Origin: an uncultured Clostridiaceae bacterium
Lineage (GTDB): Bacteria > Bacillota > Clostridia > Lachnospirales > Lachnospiraceae
Assembly (NCBI GenBank): GCA_958441075.1
Contig: CAUCBQ010000080.1
Location: forward strand, 1 to 10,014
Direction: 5' to 3'
Length of the DNA stretch: 10,014 nucleotides
Positions 1 through 7,141 of this stretch are shown here, piece by piece (the first letter of the stretch is position 1; each line of letters starts with the position of its first letter). The translations under genes and the position numbers were made by a program. The notes beneath the pieces are model-generated. The model was not told the origin of the DNA, ran no database searches, and saw nothing but the letters and a program-made list of their open reading frames with translations.

Positions 1-186
1 GTCTTCCATCAGACGTTCAATCAGGGCCGCGTTTTTATTCCCCTGCTCCGCCAGACGGTGAATTTTGTTCTTGTTGACAGAAACCACAGCCATCTCAGAC
101 CCTGAAAAAAATGCATTGATTAGAGTCAGCACTAACAGGATCAGAAGCTGTGTGATGATACTGGCCGATTGCGGATCGGATTCCAT
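1..186 (-). CDS. CNNM/HlyC-CorC family membrane protein, N-terminal fragment
   Basis: Only the first 62 codons are inside the window; the gene runs off the left edge. The start is ATG at 186-184, preceded by a clear AGGAGG-type ribosome site (rc of 195-205). The peptide begins MESDPQSASIITQLLILLVL, a membrane segment at about residues 8-28. It is followed by NAFFSGSEMAVVSVNKNKI, the typical start of the DUF21/CNNM transmembrane domain found in HlyC/CorC (hemolysin III-like, TlyC) proteins. Full-length family members usually add paired CBS domains and a CorC/HlyC C-terminal domain, and are linked to Mg2+/Co2+ efflux or Na+/Mg2+ exchange; those parts cannot be seen here. The gene is divergent from the HAD gene. 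A sigma-A promoter at 263-291 reads into it. The family call rests on the FFSGSEMA motif. The transported ion is inference. Confidence 0.85.
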   Translation of the reverse strand, partial: MESDPQSASIITQLLILLVLTLINAFFSGSEMAVVSVNKNKIHRLAEQGNKNAALIERLMED

Positions 187-262
187 AGTAAAAAATTCCT
201 CCTTTTTTAACCGCTCTCCTGCCTTCTGACGGCAGGGAAACGTAATAAATGATACAGGATAC

Positions 263-291
263 ATTATAATGAAAAATGCCGCATTTGTCAG
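263..291 (-). promoter_or_regulatory. Sigma-A promoter for the CNNM gene
   Basis: Reading leftward, CTGACA (rc of 286-291) is followed after exactly 17 bp by a perfect TATAAT (rc of 263-268), about 77 bp upstream of the CNNM ATG. A 6-bp inverted repeat, AAATGC-C-GCATTT (274-286), sits in the spacer and touches the -35 box, so a repressor could bind there (inference). A small GC hairpin, CCTGCC/GGCAGG (218-236), lies in the presumed 5' untranslated region. No T-run follows it, so it is not an obvious terminator. Confidence 0.75.
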
Positions 292-303
292 CTAAAAGTT
301 TTG

Positions 304-332
304 TTTACGCAGCGTTAAAACTGTGTTAAAGT
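304..332 (+). promoter_or_regulatory. Possible weak promoter for the HAD gene
   Basis: TTTACG (304-309) and TAAAGT (327-332) are separated by 17 bp, each matching the sigma-A consensus at 4 of 6 positions. They lie about 35 bp upstream of the HAD start and diverge from the CNNM promoter. The HAD gene has no other upstream gene on its strand, so some promoter must lie in this spacer. The exact boxes are uncertain. Confidence 0.35.
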
Positions 333-365
333 AAAACCACCGATATCGACTGAGGAGGTTTTAAA

Positions 366-1052
366 ATGATCCGACACATTTTTCTGGATGTTGACAATAC
401 CATTCTGGATTTTAACAGGGCCGAGGCTATTGCAGTAGAAAAGACCCTCTCTTCCCTGTCCATCCCCTGCTCCCCGGAGGTAATCCGCCGCTACAGCCAG
501 CTGAATCTGGCTCAGTGGAAGCTTTTGGAGCAGGGAAAGCTTACACGGGATCAGGTAAAGGTCCGCCGCTACCGGCTGCTCTTTGATGAGCTTGGGACAG
601 ATGCATCTCCTGAGGAGGCAGCCCGTATTTATGAAGGGATTTTAGGAGAAGGCCATTACTTTATGGAAGGAGCCCAGGAAATGCTTCAGGCCCTCCACGG
701 CTCATTCCACCTCTATCTGGCTACCAACGGCACCGCAGCCGTACAGAAAAGCAGACTGAAAAGTGCAGGAATTGAACACTTTTTTGAACAGATCTTTATT
801 TCCGAAGAGCTGGGCTGCAATAAACCTGAGACAAAATTTTTTGAGCTCTGCTTTGAAAAGATTCCCGATCTAAAAAAGGAGGAGGCCGTCATGGTAGGAG
901 ACAGCCTGACCTCCGATATTTCAGGCGGAATCCGGGCAGGAATCCGAACCATATGGTTTAACAAAGATTTAAAAGACACTCCGGGAGAAATCCGTCCGGA
1001 TCATATGATTGCAGCCTTGAAAGAGCTTCCCGGCCTCGTGCGCTCCATGTAG
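366..1052 (+). CDS. HAD-superfamily hydrolase, YjjG-type (pyrimidine 5'-nucleotidase) family
   Basis: This 228-residue cytosolic protein has all the haloacid dehalogenase motifs. Motif I is DVDNT, with nucleophile D8 and acid/base D10. Motif II is ATNG, with T120. The motif III lysine is K153 in GCNKPE. Motif IV is VGDSLTSDI, with D179 and D184. Residues about 15-95 form the helical cap of class C1 HADs. The DVDNT/TNGT/GCNKP pattern and length match the YjjG/YfnB group, which dephosphorylates nucleoside monophosphates and can remove non-canonical pyrimidine nucleotides; the actual substrate is inferred. The start is fixed by AGGAGG at 353-358, 7 bp before the ATG. The gene stands alone and converges on the ABC exporter gene, with only 44 bp between the stops and no convincing terminator there. 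Confidence 0.88.
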   Translation: MIRHIFLDVDNTILDFNRAEAIAVEKTLSSLSIPCSPEVIRRYSQLNLAQWKLLEQGKLTRDQVKVRRYRLLFDELGTDASPEEAARIYEGILGEGHYFMEGAQEMLQALHGSFHLYLATNGTAAVQKSRLKSAGIEHFFEQIFISEELGCNKPETKFFELCFEKIPDLKKEEAVMVGDSLTSDISGGIRAGIRTIWFNKDLKDTPGEIRPDHMIAALKELPGLVRSM

Positions 1053-1096
1053 CCTGCCATGCCGCAGACGGCCCACGAAATCAGTCTTCCATGCTT

Positions 1097-2881
1097 TTAT
1101 CCTCTGACTTCGGCGGCTGCAAACTGGCTGTTGTAGATTTCTGCATAAAAACCGTTTTTATGCAGAAGCTCTTCATGGCGGCCCTTTTCCACAATACGGC
1201 CATCCCGCATCACCAGGATTATATCTGCCTCCCGGATCGTAGAAAGACGGTGGGCCACGATAAAGCTGGTTCTTCCCTCCATCATCCGGGAAAACGCCTT
1301 CTGAACCCGTATCTCTGTACGGGTATCAATGGACGAGGTAGCCTCATCTAAAATCAGCATAGGCGGCAGACAAAGCATAACTCTGGCAATACGCAGCAGC
1401 TGCTTCTGGCCCTGGGACAGGTTTCCCCCGTCTTCGCTGATGACTGTGTCATATCCCTGAGGCATACGCATAATAAAGCTGTGGGCGTGTGCCTCTTTTG
1501 CTGCCCGGATAATCTCCTCCTCTGATGCCTCCGGCTTTCCGTAGGCAATATTTTCCCGGATGGTTCCGGCTTTCAGCCAGGTTTCCTGAAGGACCATACC
1601 ATAGCTGTCTCTCAGGCTCTTTCTGGTTATATCCCGTATATCCTTTCCCTCTACCCGTACAGCCCCTGATTTTACATCATAAAAACGCATGAGCAGGTTG
1701 ATTACTGTGGTTTTTCCGCAGCCCGTAGGCCCTACGACCGCCACTCTCTGCCCCGGCTTTACGCTCAGGTTCAGATCCTCTATCAGAGGGCGGTCCGGCT
1801 GATAGGAGAAGCTTACATGCTCTAGCTCTACATTTCCTTCTGCATTCTTTAAGACAGCCGCATCCGGCTTATCCTCCGGAATGGCTGTTTCATCCATAAG
1901 CTCAAAGACTCTGGCTGCCGAAGCCAGGGCATTCTGAAGCTCTGTCACCACACCGGAGATCTCGTTAAAAGGCTTTGTATACTGATTGGCATAGCTTAAA
2001 AAGCTGGTAAGCTGCCCAATGGTTAAAAGCCCCTGGATGGCTCCCCAGGCCCCGGTGATTCCCACTGCCGCATAGACCATACTGTTGACAAAGCGGGTGG
2101 CAGGATTGGTGATGGATGAAAAAAATGTTGCCCTCAGGCTGTAGCCTGCCAGACGGTTGTTGATCTCTTCAAAGCGTTTCCGGGCCTCTTTTTCATATCC
2201 GAATGCCTGAACAACCTTCATATTTCCCAGCATCTCATCTGTCAGAGTCGTAAGCTCCCCTCTTGTTTCTGACTGGCGTTTAAACATCATAAAGGTCTTT
2301 TTGGCAATAAAACCGGCCACAAAAAAGGATACCGGCGTTAAAACTACTACAACGACCGTAATCACAGGCTGGATGGAAAGCATAAATAAAAGTGTTCCCA
2401 GAATAGTCAGAACACCTGTAAACAGCTGGGTAAATCCCAACAGCAGGCCTTCGGAAAACTGGTCAATATCCGCAATGATCCGGCTGATAATATCGCCGGC
2501 AGGATGGGAATCAATATAGCTTAAAGGCAGAACCTCCAGCTTGTTAAACGCCCTGGTTCTTATATCCATGGATACACGGTAGGTAATGGTATTATTGATA
2601 TGATTCATAAGCCACTGGCTCACTGATGTCACTGCCACGGCAATCAGAATCCGGCGAAGGATAAGGAAAAGGTGCTTAAAATCCACCTGGCCTCTGCCCA
2701 CAATCTGATCCACCGCCTGACCTGTAAGAATCGGTATATAGAGAGTGAGGGCCACGGTTGCCACTGCCAGAAAAAGAGACAGAAAAACCGCAGGCCTGTA
2801 GTCTTTAATATAGCGCAGGATTCTTTTTATGGTCCTGATACTTTTATTTTTATCAGATTTTTCCCTTCCTTTACTGCTCAT
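1097..2881 (-). CDS. ABC exporter half-transporter, consensus-site subunit (multidrug/lipid type)
   Basis: A 594-residue protein with an N-terminal transmembrane exporter domain (about 20-315) and a C-terminal ATPase domain (about 350-590). The nucleotide motifs are Walker A GPTGCGKT (384-391, K390), Q-loop Q432, signature LSQGQ (488-492, not the usual LSGGQ), Walker B MLILDE with catalytic E513, and switch H544 in VAHR. Its own Walker A/B/His set is intact while its signature is altered, the reverse of its partner (4619-2871), so the two should form a heterodimer like BmrCD, LmrCD or TM287/288. The start at 2881 is chosen because AGGAGGAGG lies 9 bp upstream and the ATG overlaps the partner's stop by 11 bp. 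An in-frame ATG at 3043 would add 54 non-family residues inside the partner gene. This is the last gene of the operon. The substrate is unknown; drugs, lipids or peptides are family possibilities. Confidence 0.93.
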   Translation of the reverse strand: MSSKGREKSDKNKSIRTIKRILRYIKDYRPAVFLSLFLAVATVALTLYIPILTGQAVDQIVGRGQVDFKHLFLILRRILIAVAVTSVSQWLMNHINNTITYRVSMDIRTRAFNKLEVLPLSYIDSHPAGDIISRIIADIDQFSEGLLLGFTQLFTGVLTILGTLLFMLSIQPVITVVVVVLTPVSFFVAGFIAKKTFMMFKRQSETRGELTTLTDEMLGNMKVVQAFGYEKEARKRFEEINNRLAGYSLRATFFSSITNPATRFVNSMVYAAVGITGAWGAIQGLLTIGQLTSFLSYANQYTKPFNEISGVVTELQNALASAARVFELMDETAIPEDKPDAAVLKNAEGNVELEHVSFSYQPDRPLIEDLNLSVKPGQRVAVVGPTGCGKTTVINLLMRFYDVKSGAVRVEGKDIRDITRKSLRDSYGMVLQETWLKAGTIRENIAYGKPEASEEEIIRAAKEAHAHSFIMRMPQGYDTVISEDGGNLSQGQKQLLRIARVMLCLPPMLILDEATSSIDTRTEIRVQKAFSRMMEGRTSFIVAHRLSTIREADIILVMRDGRIVEKGRHEELLHKNGFYAEIYNSQFAAAEVRG

Positions 2882-4619
2882 CCTGTTCCACCTCCTCCTT
2901 TGAAAGCTGAGACAGGCAGATCTCCCGGTAAACCTCGCAGGAGGAAAGAAGCTCCTTATGAGTTCCCATTCCGGCCAGCTGCCCGTCATCCAGCACCAGA
3001 ATACAGTCTGCATTCCGAATTGCCGATGCCCTCTGAGATACAATAAACACAGTCATATCTTCCGTTTTTTCCCGGATAGCCCTTCGCAGTCCCGCATCTG
3101 TGGCAAAATCAAGGGCTGACGCACTGTCATCCAGAATCAAAATCTGCGGCCTGCGCACCAGGGCTCTGGCAATCGTAAGACGCTGTCTCTGACCTCCGGA
3201 CAGATTCCGTCCTCCCTGATCAATCAAAAGCTCCAGCCCCTGATTTTTTTCCTCTACAAATTCCTTTGCCTGAGCCGTTTCCAAAGCCTCCCAGATCTCT
3301 TCATCCGCAGCATCTGCCTTTCCCCAGCGCATATTGTCCCTAAGGCTTCCCTTAAAGAGCACTGCCTTCTGAGGTACAACTCCGATCCGGGCGCGTAAAG
3401 CTTCCAGCGAATACTCTCTTACATCGCGCCCGTCTACGAAAACCTGCCCTCTTCCTGCATCATAAAATCTGGGAATCAGATTCACAAGCGTAGACTTGCC
3501 TGAGCCTGTTCCGCCGATAATGCCCACAGTCTGGCCTTTCATGGCCTTAAAAGAAATATCGGTAAGGGCTTCTGCCTGAGCATCTCCATAGGAAAAGCCC
3601 AGATGCTTAAATTCTACCACAGGAATCTCCTGATCCTCAGGCACAGAAGCTTCCCTGCCTGAACCGTCTTTTAAGCTGCTCTCCAGTTTAAATACCCCAT
3701 CCACCCGCTTCATGCAGGCCACTGCCTTTGAGATCAGGATAATAAGATTAGCCATTTTGATCAGCTCTACAAGAATCTGGGACATATAGTTTACAAGAGC
3801 AATCACCTGCCCCTGAGTAATGATCCCCGCATCTGTGCGCTCTGCACCTGCCCAGATCACAGCCACAGCAGCCAGGTTCACAATCACATAGGTAACCGGG
3901 TTTAAGAGAGCGGAAATCTTTCCCACAAACACCTGCATCTGTACCAGACTGCTGTTTTCCCGCTGAAAATTTTCTTTTTCACTGTCCTGACGGTTAAAGG
4001 CCCGGATCACACGGACGCCCATGAGATTTTCTCTTGTAGTCATCAGAACACGGTCCAGTTTTTTCTGAACGGACTGATACAAGGGCATGGTGATAAGCAT
4101 AATCCCAAACACTACTGCACACAAAAGCGGTATTGTCACCACAAAAACCATGGCGGCCTTCTGATCTACAGTAAAGGCCATTATCATGGCTCCAAATACC
4201 ACAAAGGGGGATCTCAGAAGCAGACGCAGGGTCATATTGATGCCATTCTGCACCTGATTGATATCACTGGTCAAACGGGTAATCAGAGTGGATGTTCCCA
4301 CCTGGTCAATTTCCTTATAGGACAATCCGGAAATATGGGCAAACAGATTGTTGCGCAGTGCCGTAGCTGCCCCTGTTGCCGCCCTGGCTGCAAAATACTG
4401 GGCAGTGAGGGAACAGGTCAGACCAATTACTCCAAGAAGTACCAGAAGCCCCCCCATGCGGAGCACATAGCCTGCATCCCGTCCCCGTATTCCCACATCA
4501 ATCATACTTGCCACTACCAAAGGCACCAAAAGCTCAAAGCTGGCCTCAAGCATTTTAAAAAGAGGCCCCAGGATACTCTCCTTCCTGTACGCCTTCATAT
4601 AACTAAGCAATCGCTTCAT
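2871..4619 (-). CDS. ABC exporter half-transporter, degenerate-site subunit
   Basis: A 582-residue half-transporter: membrane domain about 10-300, ATPase domain about 335-570. Motifs are Walker A GGTGSGKS (369-376, K375), Q-loop Q417 and a canonical LSGGQ signature (473-477). The Walker B region reads ILILDD, so the catalytic glutamate is aspartate (D498), and the switch histidine is glutamine (Q529 in VSQR). I checked both substitutions at codon level (GAT GAC; TCT CAG AGG). Its ATP site should hydrolyse poorly, while its LSGGQ completes the active site of the partner (2881-1097). This is the known asymmetric exporter design. The ATG at 4619 overlaps the BrkB-family stop as ATGA, with GAGG 10 bp upstream. 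An ATG two codons earlier (4625) is possible but sits only 4 bp from that GAGG. Confidence 0.92.
   Translation of the reverse strand: MKRLLSYMKAYRKESILGPLFKMLEASFELLVPLVVASMIDVGIRGRDAGYVLRMGGLLVLLGVIGLTCSLTAQYFAARAATGAATALRNNLFAHISGLSYKEIDQVGTSTLITRLTSDINQVQNGINMTLRLLLRSPFVVFGAMIMAFTVDQKAAMVFVVTIPLLCAVVFGIMLITMPLYQSVQKKLDRVLMTTRENLMGVRVIRAFNRQDSEKENFQRENSSLVQMQVFVGKISALLNPVTYVIVNLAAVAVIWAGAERTDAGIITQGQVIALVNYMSQILVELIKMANLIILISKAVACMKRVDGVFKLESSLKDGSGREASVPEDQEIPVVEFKHLGFSYGDAQAEALTDISFKAMKGQTVGIIGGTGSGKSTLVNLIPRFYDAGRGQVFVDGRDVREYSLEALRARIGVVPQKAVLFKGSLRDNMRWGKADAADEEIWEALETAQAKEFVEEKNQGLELLIDQGGRNLSGGQRQRLTIARALVRRPQILILDDSASALDFATDAGLRRAIREKTEDMTVFIVSQRASAIRNADCILVLDDGQLAGMGTHKELLSSCEVYREICLSQLSKEEVEQDEQ
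2891..2899 (-). promoter_or_regulatory. Ribosome binding site of the second ABC subunit
   Basis: AGGAGGAGG (rc of 2891-2899) lies 9 bp before the ATG at 2881, inside the last codons of the upstream ABC gene. It is the strongest ribosome site in this part of the operon, and it settles the start at 2881 over the longer in-frame option at 3043. Confidence 0.85.
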
Positions 4620-5482
4620 TGCCATTTTTCCTCATTTCTAAATAGTTTCTCCTGCTCCAGATCATGGAGTTCTGCAAAAAACCAGTTGATTTCCGCTCCC
4701 ATAAAAAGAATGCACAGACAGAAATACAGCCACAGAAGAAGGAGCACAATAGCCGCAAGGCTTCCATACATATAGGAGTATCCTCTGCCTCCGATACGGT
4801 TAAAGTAGATGGAAAAGCCAAGAGAAAAAACCATCCACCCCAGGGAAGAAAACAGGGCTCCCGGAATCTGATTCCTTACCTTTAAACGTTTCTCCGGCAC
4901 AAAAGCATAAATCCCCAAAAAGAACAGAAAAAGCACCAGAAAAAACCACAGAGTTCTTAAATCGATCAGCTTCCCCAGCACCACTTCAACAAAGGGAAAA
5001 TGTGTCTCCAAAAAACCCTGAAGGAGTCTGCCGAACACTAAAAGGATCAGTGAGAGGATACATACAGCCACAAAAACGATCGTGTATCCACAGCAGATCA
5101 GCCGGCTGATGACATACCAGTACTTCTCCTCCTTTCCCCATACACGATCCAGCCCTCTTGCCATACTGAACATCCCTCTTCCGGCAGACCACAGGGCCAT
5201 CACTGCCGTAACAGAAACCATGGTAGCCGGAGATTTTAAGGAAAGGTCATTTACCATACGAAAAGCCAGAGATTTGTAATCCTCTGGCGTAAGCTCCACT
5301 ACCAGTTCCATAAATTCCGCCTGAGAAATAGCCGGAATCATCTGAACGGCAGTGAGAAGAAGCATGATAAAGGGAACAAAGGACAGGATCACAAAAAATG
5401 AAACCTGGGCTGCATAAACGGTCATTTCATCCTCTTTGTACTTCCGGTAAATCTTTCTCCCGGCAGTAATCCATTGCATCAT
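4616..5482 (-). CDS. YihY/BrkB family inner-membrane protein
   Basis: A 288-residue integral membrane protein with about six hydrophobic segments (roughly 24-50, 88-106, 127-152, 177-195, 207-227, 238-262). The family signature near the C-terminus is clear: YMYGSLAAIVLLLLWLY followed by a MGAEIN motif (262-267). The family was once misnamed RNase BN. Its biochemical role is not established, though links to serum resistance (BrkB) and to transport have been proposed. The length is normal. The start codon is ATG at 5482, with a GGGGG/AGAGG stretch just upstream; the adjacent ATG at 5479 is equally possible. The stop overlaps the ABC gene start by 4 bp, which suggests translational coupling. Position before an ABC exporter pair suggests an envelope role (inference). 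Confidence 0.9.
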   Translation of the reverse strand: MMQWITAGRKIYRKYKEDEMTVYAAQVSFFVILSFVPFIMLLLTAVQMIPAISQAEFMELVVELTPEDYKSLAFRMVNDLSLKSPATMVSVTAVMALWSAGRGMFSMARGLDRVWGKEEKYWYVISRLICCGYTIVFVAVCILSLILLVFGRLLQGFLETHFPFVEVVLGKLIDLRTLWFFLVLFLFFLGIYAFVPEKRLKVRNQIPGALFSSLGWMVFSLGFSIYFNRIGGRGYSYMYGSLAAIVLLLLWLYFCLCILFMGAEINWFFAELHDLEQEKLFRNEEKWQ

Positions 5483-5512
5483 ACCTCTTCCCCCTTATAA
5501 ACCATCCGTTTT

Positions 5513-5788
5513 TTACCAGGTTTCACGAAATTCCCTCTCTTCCTCCTTTAAGGGGATGTCTTCAGACTCCATTCCTTCGATTTGGATATAGGAGCCCTCC
5601 TCCAGGCCGCAGATGAGACGGCCAATCTCTGCTTCCCGTCCCTGCACCTCCATCTCGACCCGACCGTCCCACAGGTTTTTCACCCATCCTGTAAGACCCA
5701 GACGGCGAGCCAGAAGGCAGGCAGTAAAACGGAAGCCAACCCCCTGAACCCTTCCGGAAAAATAAATATGTCTGCGGATTTGTTTCAT
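5513..5788 (-). CDS. acyP: Acylphosphatase
   Basis: A 91-residue soluble enzyme, the normal family length, which hydrolyses acyl phosphates such as acetyl phosphate or 1,3-bisphosphoglycerate. The family pattern SGRVQGVGFRF (11-21) holds the phosphate loop and catalytic R20. GWVKN (34-38) supplies catalytic N38. The start ATG at 5788 is preferred because AAAGGG lies 10 bp upstream and the protein then begins just before the first strand. A GTG at 5809 would overlap the dehydrogenase stop by 4 bp and add 7 residues. The gene lies 17 bp after the dehydrogenase and 30 bp before the BrkB-family gene. Acetyl phosphate can phosphorylate response regulators, so a tie to the upstream receiver protein is conceivable, but that is speculation. 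Confidence 0.95.
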   Translation of the reverse strand: MKQIRRHIYFSGRVQGVGFRFTACLLARRLGLTGWVKNLWDGRVEMEVQGREAEIGRLICGLEEGSYIQIEGMESEDIPLKEEEREFRETW

Positions 5789-5805
5789 AATTATATGACC
5801 CTTTC

Positions 5806-6747
5806 TCACATCACATTCTGGGGTGTTCCCTTTAAATATAAATCCACATTTTCAAACACAGTCACTGCCCGTTTTACCATGGCTTCTTTTGTGGCAAAGG
5901 CAACATGAGGGGTTACAATCGTATTGGGCGCTGAAAACAGCGGATGGTCTGCTGACACCGGAGGCTCATTTTCAAACACATCCACACCGGCTCCGGCAAT
6001 CCTGCCTTCCTTTAATGCCTCCGCTAAAGCAGACGAATCTACAACCGGGCCTCTGGCAGTATTGATCAGCACCGCTGTTTTTTTCATCCTTCCAATCTCT
6101 TCTGCACCGATCAGGCCTTTTGTTTTATCATTTAAAGGCACATGGAGAGAAACAATATCACTTTCCTCCAGAAGTTTATCCAAACCTACATAGGTTATGC
6201 CCGGAATCTCTTTTACAGTACGGCTGTAAGCCAGCACACGGCAGCCAAATGCCTTTGCAATATTTGCCACCCGCAGTCCAATCGCTCCTGTTCCGATGAT
6301 TCCAAAGGTCTTTCCCTCCAGTTCAAATCCTACCAGCCCATCCTTTGTCCCTTCCCTGCGGCAGACACTGTCACATGGGATCAGATTGCGGCAGAGACCA
6401 ATCAGCAGGCCAAAGACAAGATCTGCCACTGCACAGGTGGAATAACCGGCACAGTTGCATACTGTAACTCCCTGTTCCCGGCAGGCTTCCATATCAATAT
6501 GATCTACCCCCGTAAATGCCACAGATAAAAGCTTAAGCTTTCTGCAGCCCCGGATAACCTCTCCATTCAAGGGCAGATTTGATACTGCAATTACATCCGC
6601 ATCCTGTCCTCTGCGTATCAGCTCCTGTGTATCTGTTGTCCTCGTATCATAATAAATAATCTCAGCCCTTCCCTTTAAAGCCTCCTCAGCCATGGAAAGC
6701 AGCCTTTCCTTCTCCACACCCAGGGGTTCTATGATTACCAGCTTCAT
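5806..6747 (-). CDS. D-isomer-specific 2-hydroxyacid dehydrogenase
   Basis: A 313-residue NAD(P)-dependent oxidoreductase that interconverts a 2-oxoacid and a D-2-hydroxyacid. The split catalytic domain is about residues 1-100 plus 285-313, and the Rossmann domain lies between. It shows IGTGAIG (151-157) for the dinucleotide, R232 in NTARGPVVD, E261 in FENEPP and H281 in TPHVAF. The 29-residue R-to-E spacing matches phosphoglycerate and D-lactate dehydrogenases. At the end of the second Rossmann strand the usual NAD-selecting aspartate is replaced by S175-R176 (AYSRT), hinting at NADPH preference (inference). There is no ACT regulatory domain, so it is not a full SerA. Glyoxylate/hydroxypyruvate-type reductases are the nearest guess; the substrate cannot be told. 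GGGAGG lies about 8 bp before the ATG and overlaps the Hpt stop region. Confidence 0.92.
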   Translation of the reverse strand: MKLVIIEPLGVEKERLLSMAEEALKGRAEIIYYDTRTTDTQELIRRGQDADVIAVSNLPLNGEVIRGCRKLKLLSVAFTGVDHIDMEACREQGVTVCNCAGYSTCAVADLVFGLLIGLCRNLIPCDSVCRREGTKDGLVGFELEGKTFGIIGTGAIGLRVANIAKAFGCRVLAYSRTVKEIPGITYVGLDKLLEESDIVSLHVPLNDKTKGLIGAEEIGRMKKTAVLINTARGPVVDSSALAEALKEGRIAGAGVDVFENEPPVSADHPLFSAPNTIVTPHVAFATKEAMVKRAVTVFENVDLYLKGTPQNVM

Positions 6748-6763
6748 TTTCCCGTACCTCCCT

Positions 6764-7141
6764 TTAATCCTTCTGCTCCTCTTTTATAAACCGCTCTGCT
6801 GCCGCTATAACCTGTCCATAAGCATCCTTTACAGCCTCAAAGGCCGCCTGTATCTCACCCGGGTCAGGTTCGCCTCCGCCCGGACGCAGATCCTCTGTCA
6901 GCCGGTGGGATGCCTCATAAAGGGACGTAAAGCCCAGATTCAAGGCGACTCCCTTCAGGGTATGGGCTCCGCGGAAGGCCTCCTGATGATCGTTCTTCTC
7001 CAGAGCCTCTCTTAACTGTTCAAAGCTCCTGTCCTCTGGAAATTTCAAAAAGAACTTGCGGATCAGAGTATCGCTGCGCAATCGGGAGCGCACATCCTCA
7101 TAATCGGCCCCTGCCTGTTCATAGCACTCTTTTATCGTCAT
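6764..7141 (-). CDS. Hpt-domain histidine phosphotransfer protein
   Basis: A 125-residue protein that is almost all Hpt domain. AHTLKGVALNLGF (59-71) carries the phosphorylatable H60 with the conserved HxLKG motif. The helix after it, SLYEASHRLTEDL, fits the four-helix bundle. It should relay phosphate between the receiver domain of a hybrid kinase and a downstream receiver. The start ATG at 7141 has GAGGTG 6 bp upstream. A GTG at 7159 would add six residues but has a poorer context. The gene begins 23 bp inside the end of the REC-HD-GYP gene, so the two are probably co-translated. No intact hybrid histidine kinase is in the window; the upstream receiver stump (8665-8760) may be what is left of the original partner. 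Confidence 0.93.
   Translation of the reverse strand: MTIKECYEQAGADYEDVRSRLRSDTLIRKFFLKFPEDRSFEQLREALEKNDHQEAFRGAHTLKGVALNLGFTSLYEASHRLTEDLRPGGGEPDPGEIQAAFEAVKDAYGQVIAAAERFIKEEQKD

Noticed and set aside
1053..1096. Bidirectional terminator between the convergent HAD and ABC genes
   Set aside because: Only a 4-bp GCCG/CGGC stem without a T-run is visible. The operon's terminator cannot be shown from this sequence.
2882..3043. Longer N-terminus for the second ABC subunit (in-frame ATG at 3043)
   Set aside because: The extra 54 residues (MYLRGHRQFG...) lie wholly in the coding region of the partner gene, have no family similarity and lack a ribosome site. AGGAGGAGG marks the start at 2881.
4335..4775. 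Plus-strand ORF of 146 codons
   Set aside because: It is antisense to the ABC and BrkB-family genes, which have clear family motifs. The translated sequence has no recognisable domain.
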